Positions 16,530 through 24,870 of a stretch of DNA of 64,000 nt are shown one piece after another. The notes beneath the pieces were generated by a model that was not told the DNA's origin, ran no database searches, and saw only the letters and a program-made list of their open reading frames with translations. Source of the DNA: JAAXHV01 sp965207165 (lineage in GTDB: Bacteria > Pseudomonadota > Gammaproteobacteria > Eutrophobiales > Eutrophobiaceae); NCBI GenBank assembly GCA_965207165.1, contig OZ242265.1, positions 1 to 64,000 of the forward strand, given 5' to 3'. Both the position numbers and the translations under genes were made by a program. How positions within the stretch are numbered: position 1 is the stretch's first letter; each line of letters begins with the position of its first letter.

Positions 16530-17849
16530 TTAGTTCAGATTTTTTTTCAGTTTGTTGACCGCGGCCGCTATTTCAGTTACTAACTCCTGCACTGATTCTC
16601 TTCTGTTTCTGTGGTCCTGCAAATATTTCCTATTCTGGCCTGAGTAGTCGAGGGGAAACATAACGTTGCTTGCCGGGTATTTCCAACCAATCCACCACTT
16701 TTTACGCTTAAAGTCATTGCCGCTCAACTTGGCTGCCAATATATCGAATTTTTTATCGTCACAGGATTCAACCCTTTTGCTGTCTTCAAAAAGAATAAAA
16801 CCATAATTAATCCAAGACCCAGCACCCAATTCTACCCTGAGAGCAATTTCTGTTTGCTTCCAAGAAAAGGAGCTGAGCTTGAATGTCGTACCAGCATAAA
16901 GGCGGTTCTGACTGCCTGTATAATAATGCCGTATGTTGTCTTCCGACGAGTGCTTTTCCTGGTTGTCATGTATGCAACAATTATCGACCTTTTGGGGTAT
17001 TAGTTTAGCTAGTTCATCCCAGAATTCGAGTTGCAGATGAACTTTGAATTCCAGAATCATATCTTCTAGGTCAGGGATAAGTTCGTAGTTTTTATCTCTA
17101 ACTAAGATCTCTGTTAATTCCATAGAATACCTCGTGTTTGTGGGTTGTCCGGTCAACTCTTTCAACAGCTCCCGGTATTGAAATAAGATTTCACGAATTG
17201 GAGCAATGCGCTGAACTTCCTGTAGTTTCATGCACTCTTCCAGCCATCTTAAAATGTGTTCTCTATACGATCTGAGTATCACGTCATCAATGCTCAGGTC
17301 ATTACCCTGTCCGTTTACAGCTTTAAGAGATTTTTCTTCCGGCGGTGACCCGTCCAGTGTCAGATAAATCAGTTTGATTTGGCTATCTGAGAATCTCATC
17401 CTGGCATCCTGATAAAGCCTGTTGAGTTGACTGTCCTGGTCCTCTGCACCTATCTTGTTCTCGATAACGATGCAGGCCTCCCTTTCCTTCTCTAATAAAA
17501 TATCGAACTGGGCTTGGCCGGGTCGTTCTTCACTTCTCACTCGAAAAGATTCAGGCTTGTGGTAGAACGCAATTTCCTGTTGCTTGTTGCCAGGTTCTTT
17601 TTGTTTGATGCATATCTCCAAGAATAATTTTAGGAAAGTGGCCCGTTGATGGTGCGAGCCATGAGGATTCAACAACTCCGCAAGCATTGGTGTGTGGGTT
17701 ATCACTTCCCTGCGTTTTATACGAAGTATGGAGAAGATATTGAAATCTTCGCCGGTCACAGCAGCCAACTCGTCGTACTTGTTTTTCAGGAGTCGAACCT
17801 GCGGCAGAACATTGGATATTTTGTTTGTATTGTCGTTCATTGATAGCAC
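16530..17849 (-). CDS. PD-(D/E)XK nuclease superfamily protein (PDDEXK_4-like)
   Basis: A 439-residue protein. FNIFSILRIKRREVITHTP with MLAELLNPHGSHHQRATFL is the conserved front of PDDEXK_4-type proteins. The catalytic core follows: FDILLE (D117), then IVIENKIGAEDQDSQLNRL with E130-x-K132. This D...ExK arrangement is the metal-binding site of restriction-like nucleases, so it is probably catalytically competent. The C-terminal ~200 residues are of unknown fold. The start may be GTG 17849 or ATG 17840; neither has a strong Shine-Dalgarno. It lies ~95 bases downstream of the WYL regulator gene on the same strand and is probably the third gene of that operon. The gene is AT-rich. Confidence 0.75.
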   Translation of the reverse strand: MLSMNDNTNKISNVLPQVRLLKNKYDELAAVTGEDFNIFSILRIKRREVITHTPMLAELLNPHGSHHQRATFLKLFLEICIKQKEPGNKQQEIAFYHKPESFRVRSEERPGQAQFDILLEKEREACIVIENKIGAEDQDSQLNRLYQDARMRFSDSQIKLIYLTLDGSPPEEKSLKAVNGQGNDLSIDDVILRSYREHILRWLEECMKLQEVQRIAPIREILFQYRELLKELTGQPTNTRYSMELTEILVRDKNYELIPDLEDMILEFKVHLQLEFWDELAKLIPQKVDNCCIHDNQEKHSSEDNIRHYYTGSQNRLYAGTTFKLSSFSWKQTEIALRVELGAGSWINYGFILFEDSKRVESCDDKKFDILAAKLSGNDFKRKKWWIGWKYPASNVMFPLDYSGQNRKYLQDHRNRRESVQELVTEIAAAVNKLKKNLN

Positions 17850-17944
17850 TGCGTTTCAAGAAGTTACATTACGATGCCTGAGATAATAACAGGTGAAGAA
17901 CTCTAATCAATTTCGTTTGCTCATGTTTTTTCGTGTTTCATACC

Positions 17945-18901
17945 TCACACCGGTTGCTTCTGAAGATTTTTCACTGCCTTACCAAACCCCCGTAGCCACC
18001 AGTTCAGTTGCTCCGTATCGACAACTGTAGCGGTGACCTCGTACTCATCTTCCAGTTCTTTCACTTCCTGATCTATGGATAACGGCGATTCAAGCAAGTG
18101 AAACCCGTTGGGTTTTTGGATCCTGAACGTGAGCCTGATGCGCTGGCCTTCACCGAAGCCGAAGCGGCCATCATCATCGTATTTCTTGAGGTCAAACTCC
18201 GGTGGGCGTTCAAAGCCCATGGTTGAAACCTCCGCGGTAATAATCCGGTGCAGTGCAAGGCTGCGCTCGTTGTCGAAACTTTCGAAGCGACATACCAGGT
18301 AGAGCCGGGGACCCTGCTGGGCCAGGCCCAGCGGCATGACCCTGTAGTTTCCCCGCCAGCCCTCAGCATTCTCGTATTTCAGTTTCAGCCACTTGTTTTC
18401 ATACAAGGCATTGCTGACTGTATCAAACACCTCAGGTGTTATCTTCGGTGGCAGCAGTGGTTGCGTCGTGTCGACGATACGCACCTTCGAGAGCCATTCC
18501 TGTTCCGGATGCTGTCCGTCGTGATACCCAAGTTCATATCGTGCCTGGGTAAAGAATCCCTCCATCGATTTCATCAATCGGGCCGGCAGGATGGAGCGCA
18601 GGTATTGCTCCGCCAGGGTCAACAGCAGGGAGTCCTGCAAACCCAGCCGCGGGACGCAAAACCCTTGTGCCTGCTCTTTCCAGCGATAGCCGTAGGGTTT
18701 TTCCCGGTCGTCACACTCAATGTCAAAACGCTCGCTCAACAGTTTCAGTTGGCGCTGGATGGTACGCAGTCCCTTGTTCAGTCCTGCCTCCTGCAATTGC
18801 CGATGCAGGTTCGTAGCCGTTATCTTTTGTTGCCGGGGTATCCGGCGCAACAATTCCAGTGCAAACACAAGAGTTTCCTGGTTGTCAGGACGCTTGGCCA
18901 T
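17945..18901 (-). CDS. WYL-domain transcriptional regulator
   Basis: A 318-residue protein from the ATG at 18901, preferred because GGAG lies ten bases upstream; an in-frame ATG at 18919 has no Shine-Dalgarno. The N-terminus (ALELLRRIPRQQKITATNLH, then LRTIQRQLKLLSERF) is a winged helix-turn-helix. The middle region (WLKLKYENAEGWRGNYRVMP, LYLVCRFES) is a WYL domain, a ligand-sensing SH3-like fold. A WCX-type C-terminal region ends the protein. WYL regulators often control phage-defence operons. It is 43 bases downstream of the double-AAA+ gene, so it is probably cotranscribed and autoregulatory. Confidence 0.85.
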   Translation of the reverse strand: MAKRPDNQETLVFALELLRRIPRQQKITATNLHRQLQEAGLNKGLRTIQRQLKLLSERFDIECDDREKPYGYRWKEQAQGFCVPRLGLQDSLLLTLAEQYLRSILPARLMKSMEGFFTQARYELGYHDGQHPEQEWLSKVRIVDTTQPLLPPKITPEVFDTVSNALYENKWLKLKYENAEGWRGNYRVMPLGLAQQGPRLYLVCRFESFDNERSLALHRIITAEVSTMGFERPPEFDLKKYDDDGRFGFGEGQRIRLTFRIQKPNGFHLLESPLSIDQEVKELEDEYEVTATVVDTEQLNWWLRGFGKAVKNLQKQPV

Positions 18902-18944
18902 GGTCTTCAAACTCCACATTGTGATAGTGCCGTTTGGGATAATA

Positions 18945-21083
18945 TCAGCAAAACCCGATGGGCCGTTTGACGTTTTCCTTCAGGCCGCACTCCTCCTCCA
19001 GTGCGGCCACCATGTCTGCCGCTGTGCAGACCGGCTTGAACCGGTGCCGGCGCATGACGGCTGCAAAATCGCCCGGGGTGAGGTTGGTCAACCGGGTCAG
19101 CCGCGCCACCAGTCTATCGTCAGGGGTATCCAGGTTCAGGGTGTTACAGTAACGCTCCAACAGGGACTGGGACTGCCTGGCCAGCAGAAAGTCAAACTTT
19201 ATCTTCAAATCGAAGCGCCGCAGCGCGGCCTGGTCCAGGTTGTCCACCAGGTTGGTTGAGGCGATAAAAACGCCGGGGAAAGATTCCATCTGGGTCAGCA
19301 TCTCATTGACTCCCGTGACCTCCCAGCCATGTCGCGCTGCCCGCCGGTCTTGCAGGAAACCCTCGATCTCGTCGATCAGCAGTATGGCTCCCTCCGTTTC
19401 CGCCTGTTGGAAACACCCGGCGATATTCTTCTCGGTCTCGCCTACCCACATGGATATCAAATCCGAGCCGCGTTTGATAAGCAGGGGGACCGCCAGTTGC
19501 TCCGCCAGCCAGCGGCCGTAGGCGGTCTTGCCCGTTCCCGGTGGACCGTACAGGCAAAGCCGTCCGGTTTTTGTTTTTTTAAGACCCACAGCAATGTCTT
19601 CTACGTCGGTGTCGGTGTGGACGTACGCGGGGTCGTAGGTCTCCGGCAGCCGGTTCGGATCGTAGCGTTGTATGCGTTTATGCTCCTGGGCCTCAAGGGT
19701 GTTGTTGATAATCAATTCCAGCGCAGTGGCCTGGTCTGTCTCCGCCAGTGCATCCCGGATGGTCGTTACTACGGAGCTGGCCCGTGTGACGACTGCGGGC
19801 GCCAGGCTTTCCGCGCTGGAAATACGTTCAATGTCACTCTCACTCAGCAGGTCCGAACAGTTTGCCCGGATGATTTTCTGGCGCTGCCGCCTGGGCGGTA
19901 CCGACATCTTGACAATCATATCGAAACGCCGCTTGAACGCCGGGTGCATTTCATTGATGACATTCGCAATCCACAGGGTCGGTGTCCGGTTCTCTTCCAG
20001 TCTCCGGTTGAGCCAGGCCTTGGGATTGCGACCCTTGTTCTCCATGCCGAACATCTTTGCGATAACGGAACTGTTGCCTGTATCGAAAACGTCTTCGATC
20101 TCATCGAACAGGAGGATGATTTTCCGGCCGGAGAGGAGGGCTTGGGCAGCATGAAAAGCACGCAAACGGGCCTTGTCGGTAAGCGGCTCGCCTTTTTCGT
20201 CCTCGCTGGCGACTTCAAAGAGTTCGCAACCGGTCTCTTTTGCGAGGATTCTGGCCAATTGGCTTTTGCCGGTGCCGGGGTCACCGTACATCAGGATGTT
20301 CACGCCCCGGCGTCCTGTATTGAGGGATTGCGTCAGATACGGCAACAACATATCAATCTCTTTGGCCTTGTGCGGGAAATCATCGATACCCAGGTGCGGC
20401 GGGGAACCGGGGAAGACAACATCCTGCAACAAATCCACCGGATCTGCATCCGCTGACACCATGGCATCGGCAAAGCCGGATGATATCAAGTCCAACATGT
20501 CCTTTATCTCGTGCTGCCGCAGGTCTTCATCCAGGGTCACAAGGCCGGACCGGAACAGGTTGCCTTTTTTGCTCAACGCCGTGCGGACATCAGCTTCCTG
20601 CAGGTCGAGCAACGTTGAGAGCGCCCTGAATAACTTTTTTGGGGACATCTCGCCGAGCAGTCTGCAGGCTTCCTCCAGAATCTCATCAGAGTGCAGGAGA
20701 ACAACGAATTCCAGAATCCGGCAATCCGTGTCTGACAGGCGGGCTAATGCCGACAGGCGCTTGACGTTCCCGGCCAATAGCCTGGGCGCTCTGGTCTTGC
20801 TGAGATTTTTTTCCTCGGTTGAATACAGTTTATGCAGACAGTTCAGCGCTTTTTTTTGATTAATCTTGTTATTTGATTTTTTGTACCATTCATTTCCCGC
20901 ATCGAAAATCTGTGCAAGAATATGGGCGAAATCTTCGCTTGGCATATACTCATACCGGTCCCGTTGATTGAAACTGTTTATGCCTGCCCCCAGGGGAACC
21001 AGCAAACGCAGCAACCAGCGCCGTACAAGGGGTTCCACGTTGACTGGATACCATGTTTTATTGAATGATTGTGATCTGTGCAT
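18945..21083 (-). CDS. Double-AAA+ ATPase of unknown function, first gene of a defence-like operon
   Basis: A 712-residue protein. The ATG at 21083 is chosen because AAGGGG lies five bases upstream; the frame is open for 17 more codons. Residues 1-~235 are a helical N-terminal region without a recognised domain. AAA domain 1 has Walker A GDPGTGKS (267-274), Walker B LLFDEIED (324-331) and an arginine finger near 384-388 (KRRFD). AAA domain 2 has Walker A GPPGTGKT (513-520), Walker B LLIDEIEG (568-575), sensor 1 ASTN (608-611) and RRFD (622-625). Both sites look intact, as in CDC48/FtsH-like remodellers. No protease or membrane segment is visible. WYL and nuclease-like genes follow on the same strand. 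Confidence 0.85.
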   Translation of the reverse strand: MHRSQSFNKTWYPVNVEPLVRRWLLRLLVPLGAGINSFNQRDRYEYMPSEDFAHILAQIFDAGNEWYKKSNNKINQKKALNCLHKLYSTEEKNLSKTRAPRLLAGNVKRLSALARLSDTDCRILEFVVLLHSDEILEEACRLLGEMSPKKLFRALSTLLDLQEADVRTALSKKGNLFRSGLVTLDEDLRQHEIKDMLDLISSGFADAMVSADADPVDLLQDVVFPGSPPHLGIDDFPHKAKEIDMLLPYLTQSLNTGRRGVNILMYGDPGTGKSQLARILAKETGCELFEVASEDEKGEPLTDKARLRAFHAAQALLSGRKIILLFDEIEDVFDTGNSSVIAKMFGMENKGRNPKAWLNRRLEENRTPTLWIANVINEMHPAFKRRFDMIVKMSVPPRRQRQKIIRANCSDLLSESDIERISSAESLAPAVVTRASSVVTTIRDALAETDQATALELIINNTLEAQEHKRIQRYDPNRLPETYDPAYVHTDTDVEDIAVGLKKTKTGRLCLYGPPGTGKTAYGRWLAEQLAVPLLIKRGSDLISMWVGETEKNIAGCFQQAETEGAILLIDEIEGFLQDRRAARHGWEVTGVNEMLTQMESFPGVFIASTNLVDNLDQAALRRFDLKIKFDFLLARQSQSLLERYCNTLNLDTPDDRLVARLTRLTNLTPGDFAAVMRRHRFKPVCTAADMVAALEEECGLKENVKRPIGFC

Positions 21084-21415
21084 AACGGCCCCTTTTTCGT
21101 GAGAATAATGTACGCTTGGTTGATTGCCTCGCAATGGTCAGTGCAACCATTATGCATAGACATACGTCAAGATGTGACGCATTAAATTAATGTGAGAACT
21201 GCTACCGGCTACTTATTTCAGCCGGGCTTGATTATGATCTTCCTCCAACAAATTTAATTTACAGGTATCTTGGTCCGGGTTGAGGCTCAATCAGGGAAAT
21301 TTCTAAACGATCGGTGGATCAGGTTACGGTGAGCGTGCACTTGCAAAGAGTTGCATGAAATAACAATATTATCCTTTCAAGGACGGTAGAGAACACAGCC
21401 GTTATGTAATCCACG
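21084..21415. other. Gene-free leader upstream of the double-AAA+ operon
   Basis: About 330 bases without a supportable gene, AT-rich near 21180-21300. It should contain the operon promoter on the minus strand, but I find no convincing -35/-10 pair. It ends where the first structured inverted repeat begins. Confidence 0.5.
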
Positions 21416-21513
21416 GAGGGGCAAGCATACCCCTGTATTACATGCTGCGCATGAATACAGGGTGCTTGCAAGGGGGGCGAGCCCCCCTTTGATCCCCCCC
21501 GTTTGCAACGGAG
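21416..21513 (+). repeat. Triple-hairpin structured repeat, left copy
   Basis: About 98 bases containing three hairpins. Hairpin 1 has stem GCAAGCA/TGCTTGC, a one-sided TAC bulge, and a second stem CCCTGTATT-A-CATGC/GCATG-AATACAGGG closed by a TGC loop (21421-21469). Hairpin 2 is AAGGGGGGC/GCCCCCCTT (21470-21489). Hairpin 3 is CCGTT-TGC-AACGG (21499-21511 region). A diverged copy lies inverted at 22871-22967, with the same bulge and loops but different, still-paired stem sequences. Confidence 0.85.
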
Positions 21514-21590
21514 TCTAATGATTCACTGACAAATTTCGATGGCTGAACGCACCACATCACACACGCGCGGTGTGAACTCAAACGTTATGG
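21514..21590 (+). other. attC-like sequence, low confidence
   Basis: The stretch starting TCTAATGATTCACTGAC and ending TGAACTCAAACGTTATGG resembles the outer parts of an integron attC site (GTCTAAC-AATTC... and ...AACTCAAGCGTTAG). TTCAC near the left pairs with GTGAA near the right. The outer core sites do not pair well (about 3 of 7 positions), and no integron integrase or second attC is visible. Confidence 0.2.
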
Positions 21591-21655
21591 CGGCGCGTTT
21601 TGCTACCGTACGGCACGAACCATGAACAGTCCTGCGGAGCCGTTGCCGTGTCCCG

Positions 21656-21683
21656 TTGCGCGTGTCTTCGGAGCGGATATAAT
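21656..21683 (+). promoter_or_regulatory. Sigma-70 promoter for the DUF429 gene
   Basis: TTGCGC (21656-21661), a 16-bp spacer and a perfect TATAAT (21678-21683) lie about 100 bases before the GTG at 21781. No other gene on this strand is near enough to use it. Confidence 0.55.
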
Positions 21684-21780
21684 GCTGGCTATGGTACCTT
21701 ATTCGAGCAAAACGGGCTTTCGGTCGGCCATTAGCGATTCGCCAGACGCGCCCAGCACCACAGCGTATTGAGGCAACAGT

Positions 21781-22545
21781 GTGCCCCTAGTGAGTCAGCC
21801 GGATGGCTTCACCGCTTTTGGCATCGACGGATGCCGCGCTGGTTGGTTCGTCGTCATCGTGCGACCGACAGGCGAACTGGAGTGGCGAGTAGTGCCCGCG
21901 ATTGACGAGTTGGTACGCACGGCTGAGGATGCGGACAGGATCTTCGTCGATATACCGATCGGATTACCTGCTGGCCCGAAAGAGCGGATGTGCGATCAGG
22001 CAGCACGCCAAAAGCTTGGTAAACCTCGCAGCAGCAGCGTCTTCCGGGCACCGGTTCGAGAGGTGCTCAAGACGACCAGTTTCGCTCAGGCGGGCAAGAT
22101 TAGTCGGAAGCAGACGGCCATCGACGGTGGCAACGGCAAGGGGGTCACGAGGCAGACTTTCGAGCTCCGATCAAAGATCTCAGAGGTGGACGAGCTCTTG
22201 CGCGGTTGCCCCAAGGCTCGCAGGCTGGTCCGAGAGATCCACCCCGAGGTCTGCTTTGCGAGTCTAGCGGGGTGGCGCGCCATGGAGTATAACAAGAAGA
22301 AGGCGGCGGGCTTTAAGGAGCGTCGCACAGTGCTTCTAAAGGTATGGCGAGATTTCGATGAACTGCTCGACGATGTGCTCGAAAAAAAGCTACGTAAGTG
22401 TGTGGCGCGTGACGACGTTTTAGACGCAGCTGTGGCTGCCTTGACGGCGTGTCAGGACGAGAATCTGCTCCAGACTTTGCCCGCGAAACCATGTAAGGAC
22501 GCTCACGGATTGCCGATGGAGATGGTGTATGCGGCAGCGGGTTAG
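21781..22545 (+). CDS. DUF429-family protein
   Basis: A 254-residue protein starting at GTG 21781 (AGG seven bases upstream; GTG 21790 is an alternative). AFGIDGCRAGWFVVIV and RIFVDIPIGLP near the N-terminus, then REIHPEVCFASLAG and VARDDVLDAAVAALTA, are conserved DUF429 segments. The acidic positions GID, VDIPIGL, HPE and DDVLDA recall an RNase H-like nuclease fold. The biochemical role is unknown; members turn up in mobile and defence contexts. The gene has its own promoter, is oriented against the ATPase operon, and is framed by inverted structured repeats at 21416 and 22967, suggesting it arrived as a separate unit inside the island. Confidence 0.8.
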   Translation: MPLVSQPDGFTAFGIDGCRAGWFVVIVRPTGELEWRVVPAIDELVRTAEDADRIFVDIPIGLPAGPKERMCDQAARQKLGKPRSSSVFRAPVREVLKTTSFAQAGKISRKQTAIDGGNGKGVTRQTFELRSKISEVDELLRGCPKARRLVREIHPEVCFASLAGWRAMEYNKKKAAGFKERRTVLLKVWRDFDELLDDVLEKKLRKCVARDDVLDAAVAALTACQDENLLQTLPAKPCKDAHGLPMEMVYAAAG

Positions 22546-22870
22546 GGGATTTGCTGTTACGTTGGTTTGGGTAGCGGCCGGGACTGATGGCATGGGCCCG
22601 CTTCAGCGGCGCAAACCGCCGCCCCTGGCTGACCCGACATTGCCTCTGAGGCCGCTTTCTGCGCCATGCCATTACCATTTCCATTCGTAGCGACTCTTAT
22701 CGGCTCAAGCACAAGCTTAATGCCGGGTTTATACTGGCTGATGAACCTTAAACCTGGGTGGGGATTTTTGGATGACCCTCGACACCCGCATCCAGGCACA
22801 GGGCATTGACCTTGTCCAGCTCCGGTTGTGCGGCTTTACGTTTCGGCATGATGTCTCAAGTATCATCGTG
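22546..22870. other. Region after the DUF429 gene with a possible 33-codon frame
   Basis: About 325 bases without a convincing gene. On the minus strand, 22849 to 22748 reads as a 33-residue peptide (MPKRKAAQPELDKVNALCLD..., ending KIPTQV). It begins 21 bases inside the right structured repeat. I do not recognise it; it could be a small protein or the relic of a longer gene. Nothing else is supportable. Confidence 0.3.
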
Positions 22871-22967
22871 CCCCGCTGCAGGCGGGGGGGGTCAAGGGGG
22901 GGTGTCCCCCTCTTGCGAGACTCCTGTTACAAAACGCAGTTTTGTAACAGGAGTAGTCTCGCCCCTG
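22871..22967 (-). repeat. Triple-hairpin structured repeat, right copy (inverted)
   Basis: The minus-strand reading repeats the plan of 21416-21513. Stem CGAGAC/GTCTCG has a one-sided TAC bulge, then TCCTGTTACAAAAC pairs with GTTTTGTAACAGGA around a TGC loop. A GGGGG...CCCCC hairpin and a CCCCGC...GCGGGG hairpin follow, the last with TGC in its loop. The stems differ from the left copy almost throughout but remain paired. Confidence 0.85.
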
Positions 22968-23057
22968 TGTGAATAACAGTAATAGACTGTGAACGTGTTG
23001 TTCCCTGACAGCATAATCCGGTGGTCTATTGGAAGACTCATTGCAAGGTGATTCCGG

Positions 23058-23486
23058 TCATTCGATTAGCCGGTACTTATCCATAGTTGTCCACCTGGCC
23101 AGACGGTTTACCAGATCCCGCATGAGTACGGACCGGCTGGCGCGCTTGGCCGGGTGTACAGCATACCAGCCGGCCAGATCGATAATCAGGGCCCTGAGAT
23201 CCACTCCGTCGTAATACGGTCCGATATCGGCAATGAGCGCCTCTTCAAAGACAAACACCACCCCATCTAGGCACTCGATGATTGCTATGGTTTCAGTGCT
23301 TGAGGGAGCGGGTTGTTTCTTCATGGCAACCGGTTTTGCTGTCGACTGCTGCAGACCGGGACAGGGAGTGCGGTCCGTCACGCTCCGCTTGTCAAACCGC
23401 CTTTTTCTGATCAACCGATAAAGCGCCGCGGCGGTCAGGCTGCACAGTCTCCTGACGTCTCCACGGCGCAGCAGCTTGTTTGTCAT
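23058..23486 (-). CDS. AlpA-like helix-turn-helix protein, candidate excisionase
   Basis: A 142-residue protein from the ATG at 23486; the frame is open for 19 more codons upstream. MTNKLLRRGDVRRLCSLTAA with ALYRLIRKRRFDKR matches the short winged-helix domain of AlpA/MerR-type prophage regulators and excisionases. The remaining ~100 residues (IIECLDGVVFVFEEALIADI and beyond) are acidic and of unknown fold, longer than classical AlpA. It lies ~170 bases from the integrase gene on the same strand, which supports a role as recombination directionality factor or regulator of the island. Confidence 0.65.
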   Translation of the reverse strand: MTNKLLRRGDVRRLCSLTAAALYRLIRKRRFDKRSVTDRTPCPGLQQSTAKPVAMKKQPAPSSTETIAIIECLDGVVFVFEEALIADIGPYYDGVDLRALIIDLAGWYAVHPAKRASRSVLMRDLVNRLARWTTMDKYRLIE

Positions 23487-23589
23487 GGGGTTGACCTCCC
23501 TGCAGATCGCAGGCGTTAACGGATACCCAGTGGAGGGTGGCACTGTTCCGGATGGAAGTAAAAAGAACTATCGGCGAGAAAGTTCCGGC

Positions 23590-23613
23590 AAAACAGCCTG
23601 CGCAGACAGGCTG
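23590..23613 (-). terminator. Rho-independent terminator after the integrase gene
   Basis: On the minus strand, CAGCCTG and CAGGCTG (7-bp stem, 6-base loop) are followed by TTTT. It lies about 40 bases past the integrase stop codon and before the AlpA-like gene. Confidence 0.55.
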
Positions 23614-23652
23614 GTTACAGAATGCGGTTTTGTCAGATTAACGCGGCGTTAT

Positions 23653-24753
23653 TCAGGATGCGGAAGACGCTCCGTGCAACGGTACCACGTCTGCTGTGTC
23701 AGTGGTGACAAACGCGGCCCACTGCCCCATCAGCCGGCGCCGCAGCGCAAACAAATCAGAGCGTTGGTACGCCGCTTCAACCCGGTTTGAATTGACGTGC
23801 GCCAGGGCCAGCTCGCACACCTCACGTGGCTGGTTGGTCCGCTCGGCGGCCCACTGCCGGAACGATGAGCGCATGCCGTGGGGTACGCAGCCGATATGGT
23901 TTTCCACAAGCAGCTTGCTGAGCGCATTCTTGCTTAACGCCTTGCAGCCCGCGCCGGGAAACACCAGCCCGGAACGGTCCGCATACTTAGATGCGTCCTG
24001 CAGTATGTCAAGCGCACGTTGTGATAACGGGACGCGGTGCGGACGCTTCGACTTCATGCTTTCCCCGGGTATCTCCCAGGTGGCGGTGTCGAGGTCGATG
24101 TCCGCCCAGCGCGCTAGCCTCGCCTCGCCGGAGCGGACCGCGGTCAGCGTCATGAACTCGAAACAGGCCACCGTGGCCCAGTACGCGCCGGACGCCCGCA
24201 CCCTGGCAATGGCTGCACCCACCTCCGCATACGGCAGCGCCTTGTGATGATTGCGGACAACGCCGTTCTTCGGCAGCGCCGCCGCCAGCGTCAGGGTCGG
24301 ATCGTCCTCCCGGTAACCGTTGGCGATGGCCCACTTCATGATGGCCCCGATGCGCTGCTTGACCCGGCGCATGGTTTCCGTCCTATCATGCCAGTGCGGC
24401 AGCAGGAGGGCCAGGATGTCGGACGTGGTGATGGCGTCGATGCGTTTATGGCCAATCTTCGGCATCGCATAGTCCCGCAGGGAGGCGCGCCACTGGTTGG
24501 CCGACTTGCCCCCATCCCGCCAGCCTAAAGCATGTATCTTAATCACTTCCTCGGCAGCCTGTGAGAAGAGCGGCATGCTCCCGCGTGGGTCCCGCCCCTT
24601 CAGTAATTCCTGGCGGTTTTCCAGGGAAGTTCGCCGTGCGTCAGACAGCGATACCAGCGGATAGGCGCCCAGGCCGATGTTGACGGGTTTGCCGTTTATC
24701 AGTAGTCTTTGAGACCAGGATTTGGACAGGCGGCCGTTGGCCATGGGTTTCAC
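23653..24753 (-). CDS. Tyrosine recombinase (P4-type integrase), start codon doubtful
   Basis: 366 codons from a GTG at 24753. The catalytic tetrad is complete: Arg in AVRSGEARLARW, His and Arg in PHGMRSSFRQWAAE, His in ALAHVNSNRVEAA and Tyr in AAYQRSDLF. The N-terminal arm domain (NIGLGAYPLVSLSDARR) is DUF4102-like. The homologous frame clearly continues upstream (LSASFVRTINRPGRYGDGRG, GHGLSLLV) to a stop at 24865-24867, yet that stretch has no ATG, GTG or TTG before 24753. The true N-terminus therefore seems to lack a normal start, so the gene may be decayed or poorly expressed. The candidate right att repeat starts a few bases beyond. Confidence 0.8.
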   Translation of the reverse strand: MKPMANGRLSKSWSQRLLINGKPVNIGLGAYPLVSLSDARRTSLENRQELLKGRDPRGSMPLFSQAAEEVIKIHALGWRDGGKSANQWRASLRDYAMPKIGHKRIDAITTSDILALLLPHWHDRTETMRRVKQRIGAIMKWAIANGYREDDPTLTLAAALPKNGVVRNHHKALPYAEVGAAIARVRASGAYWATVACFEFMTLTAVRSGEARLARWADIDLDTATWEIPGESMKSKRPHRVPLSQRALDILQDASKYADRSGLVFPGAGCKALSKNALSKLLVENHIGCVPHGMRSSFRQWAAERTNQPREVCELALAHVNSNRVEAAYQRSDLFALRRRLMGQWAAFVTTDTADVVPLHGASSAS

Positions 24754-24870
24754 CAGCAGGGAGAGGCCATGCCCGCCGCGGCCGTCGCCGTAGCGGCCGG
24801 GCCGGTTGATGGTCCTGACAAAGGAGGCTGAGAGGATTTTGGGTCGTTTCGTTACGAGATGCCGTTATTT

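Noticed and set aside
21416..21513. Left structured repeat as a simple terminator for the DUF429 or ATPase gene
   Set aside because: It lies upstream of both genes, has three hairpins without U-runs, and has a covarying inverted partner.
22772..22972. 66-codon plus-strand frame across the right structured repeat
   Set aside because: It is made largely of hairpin sequence and has no protein-like features.
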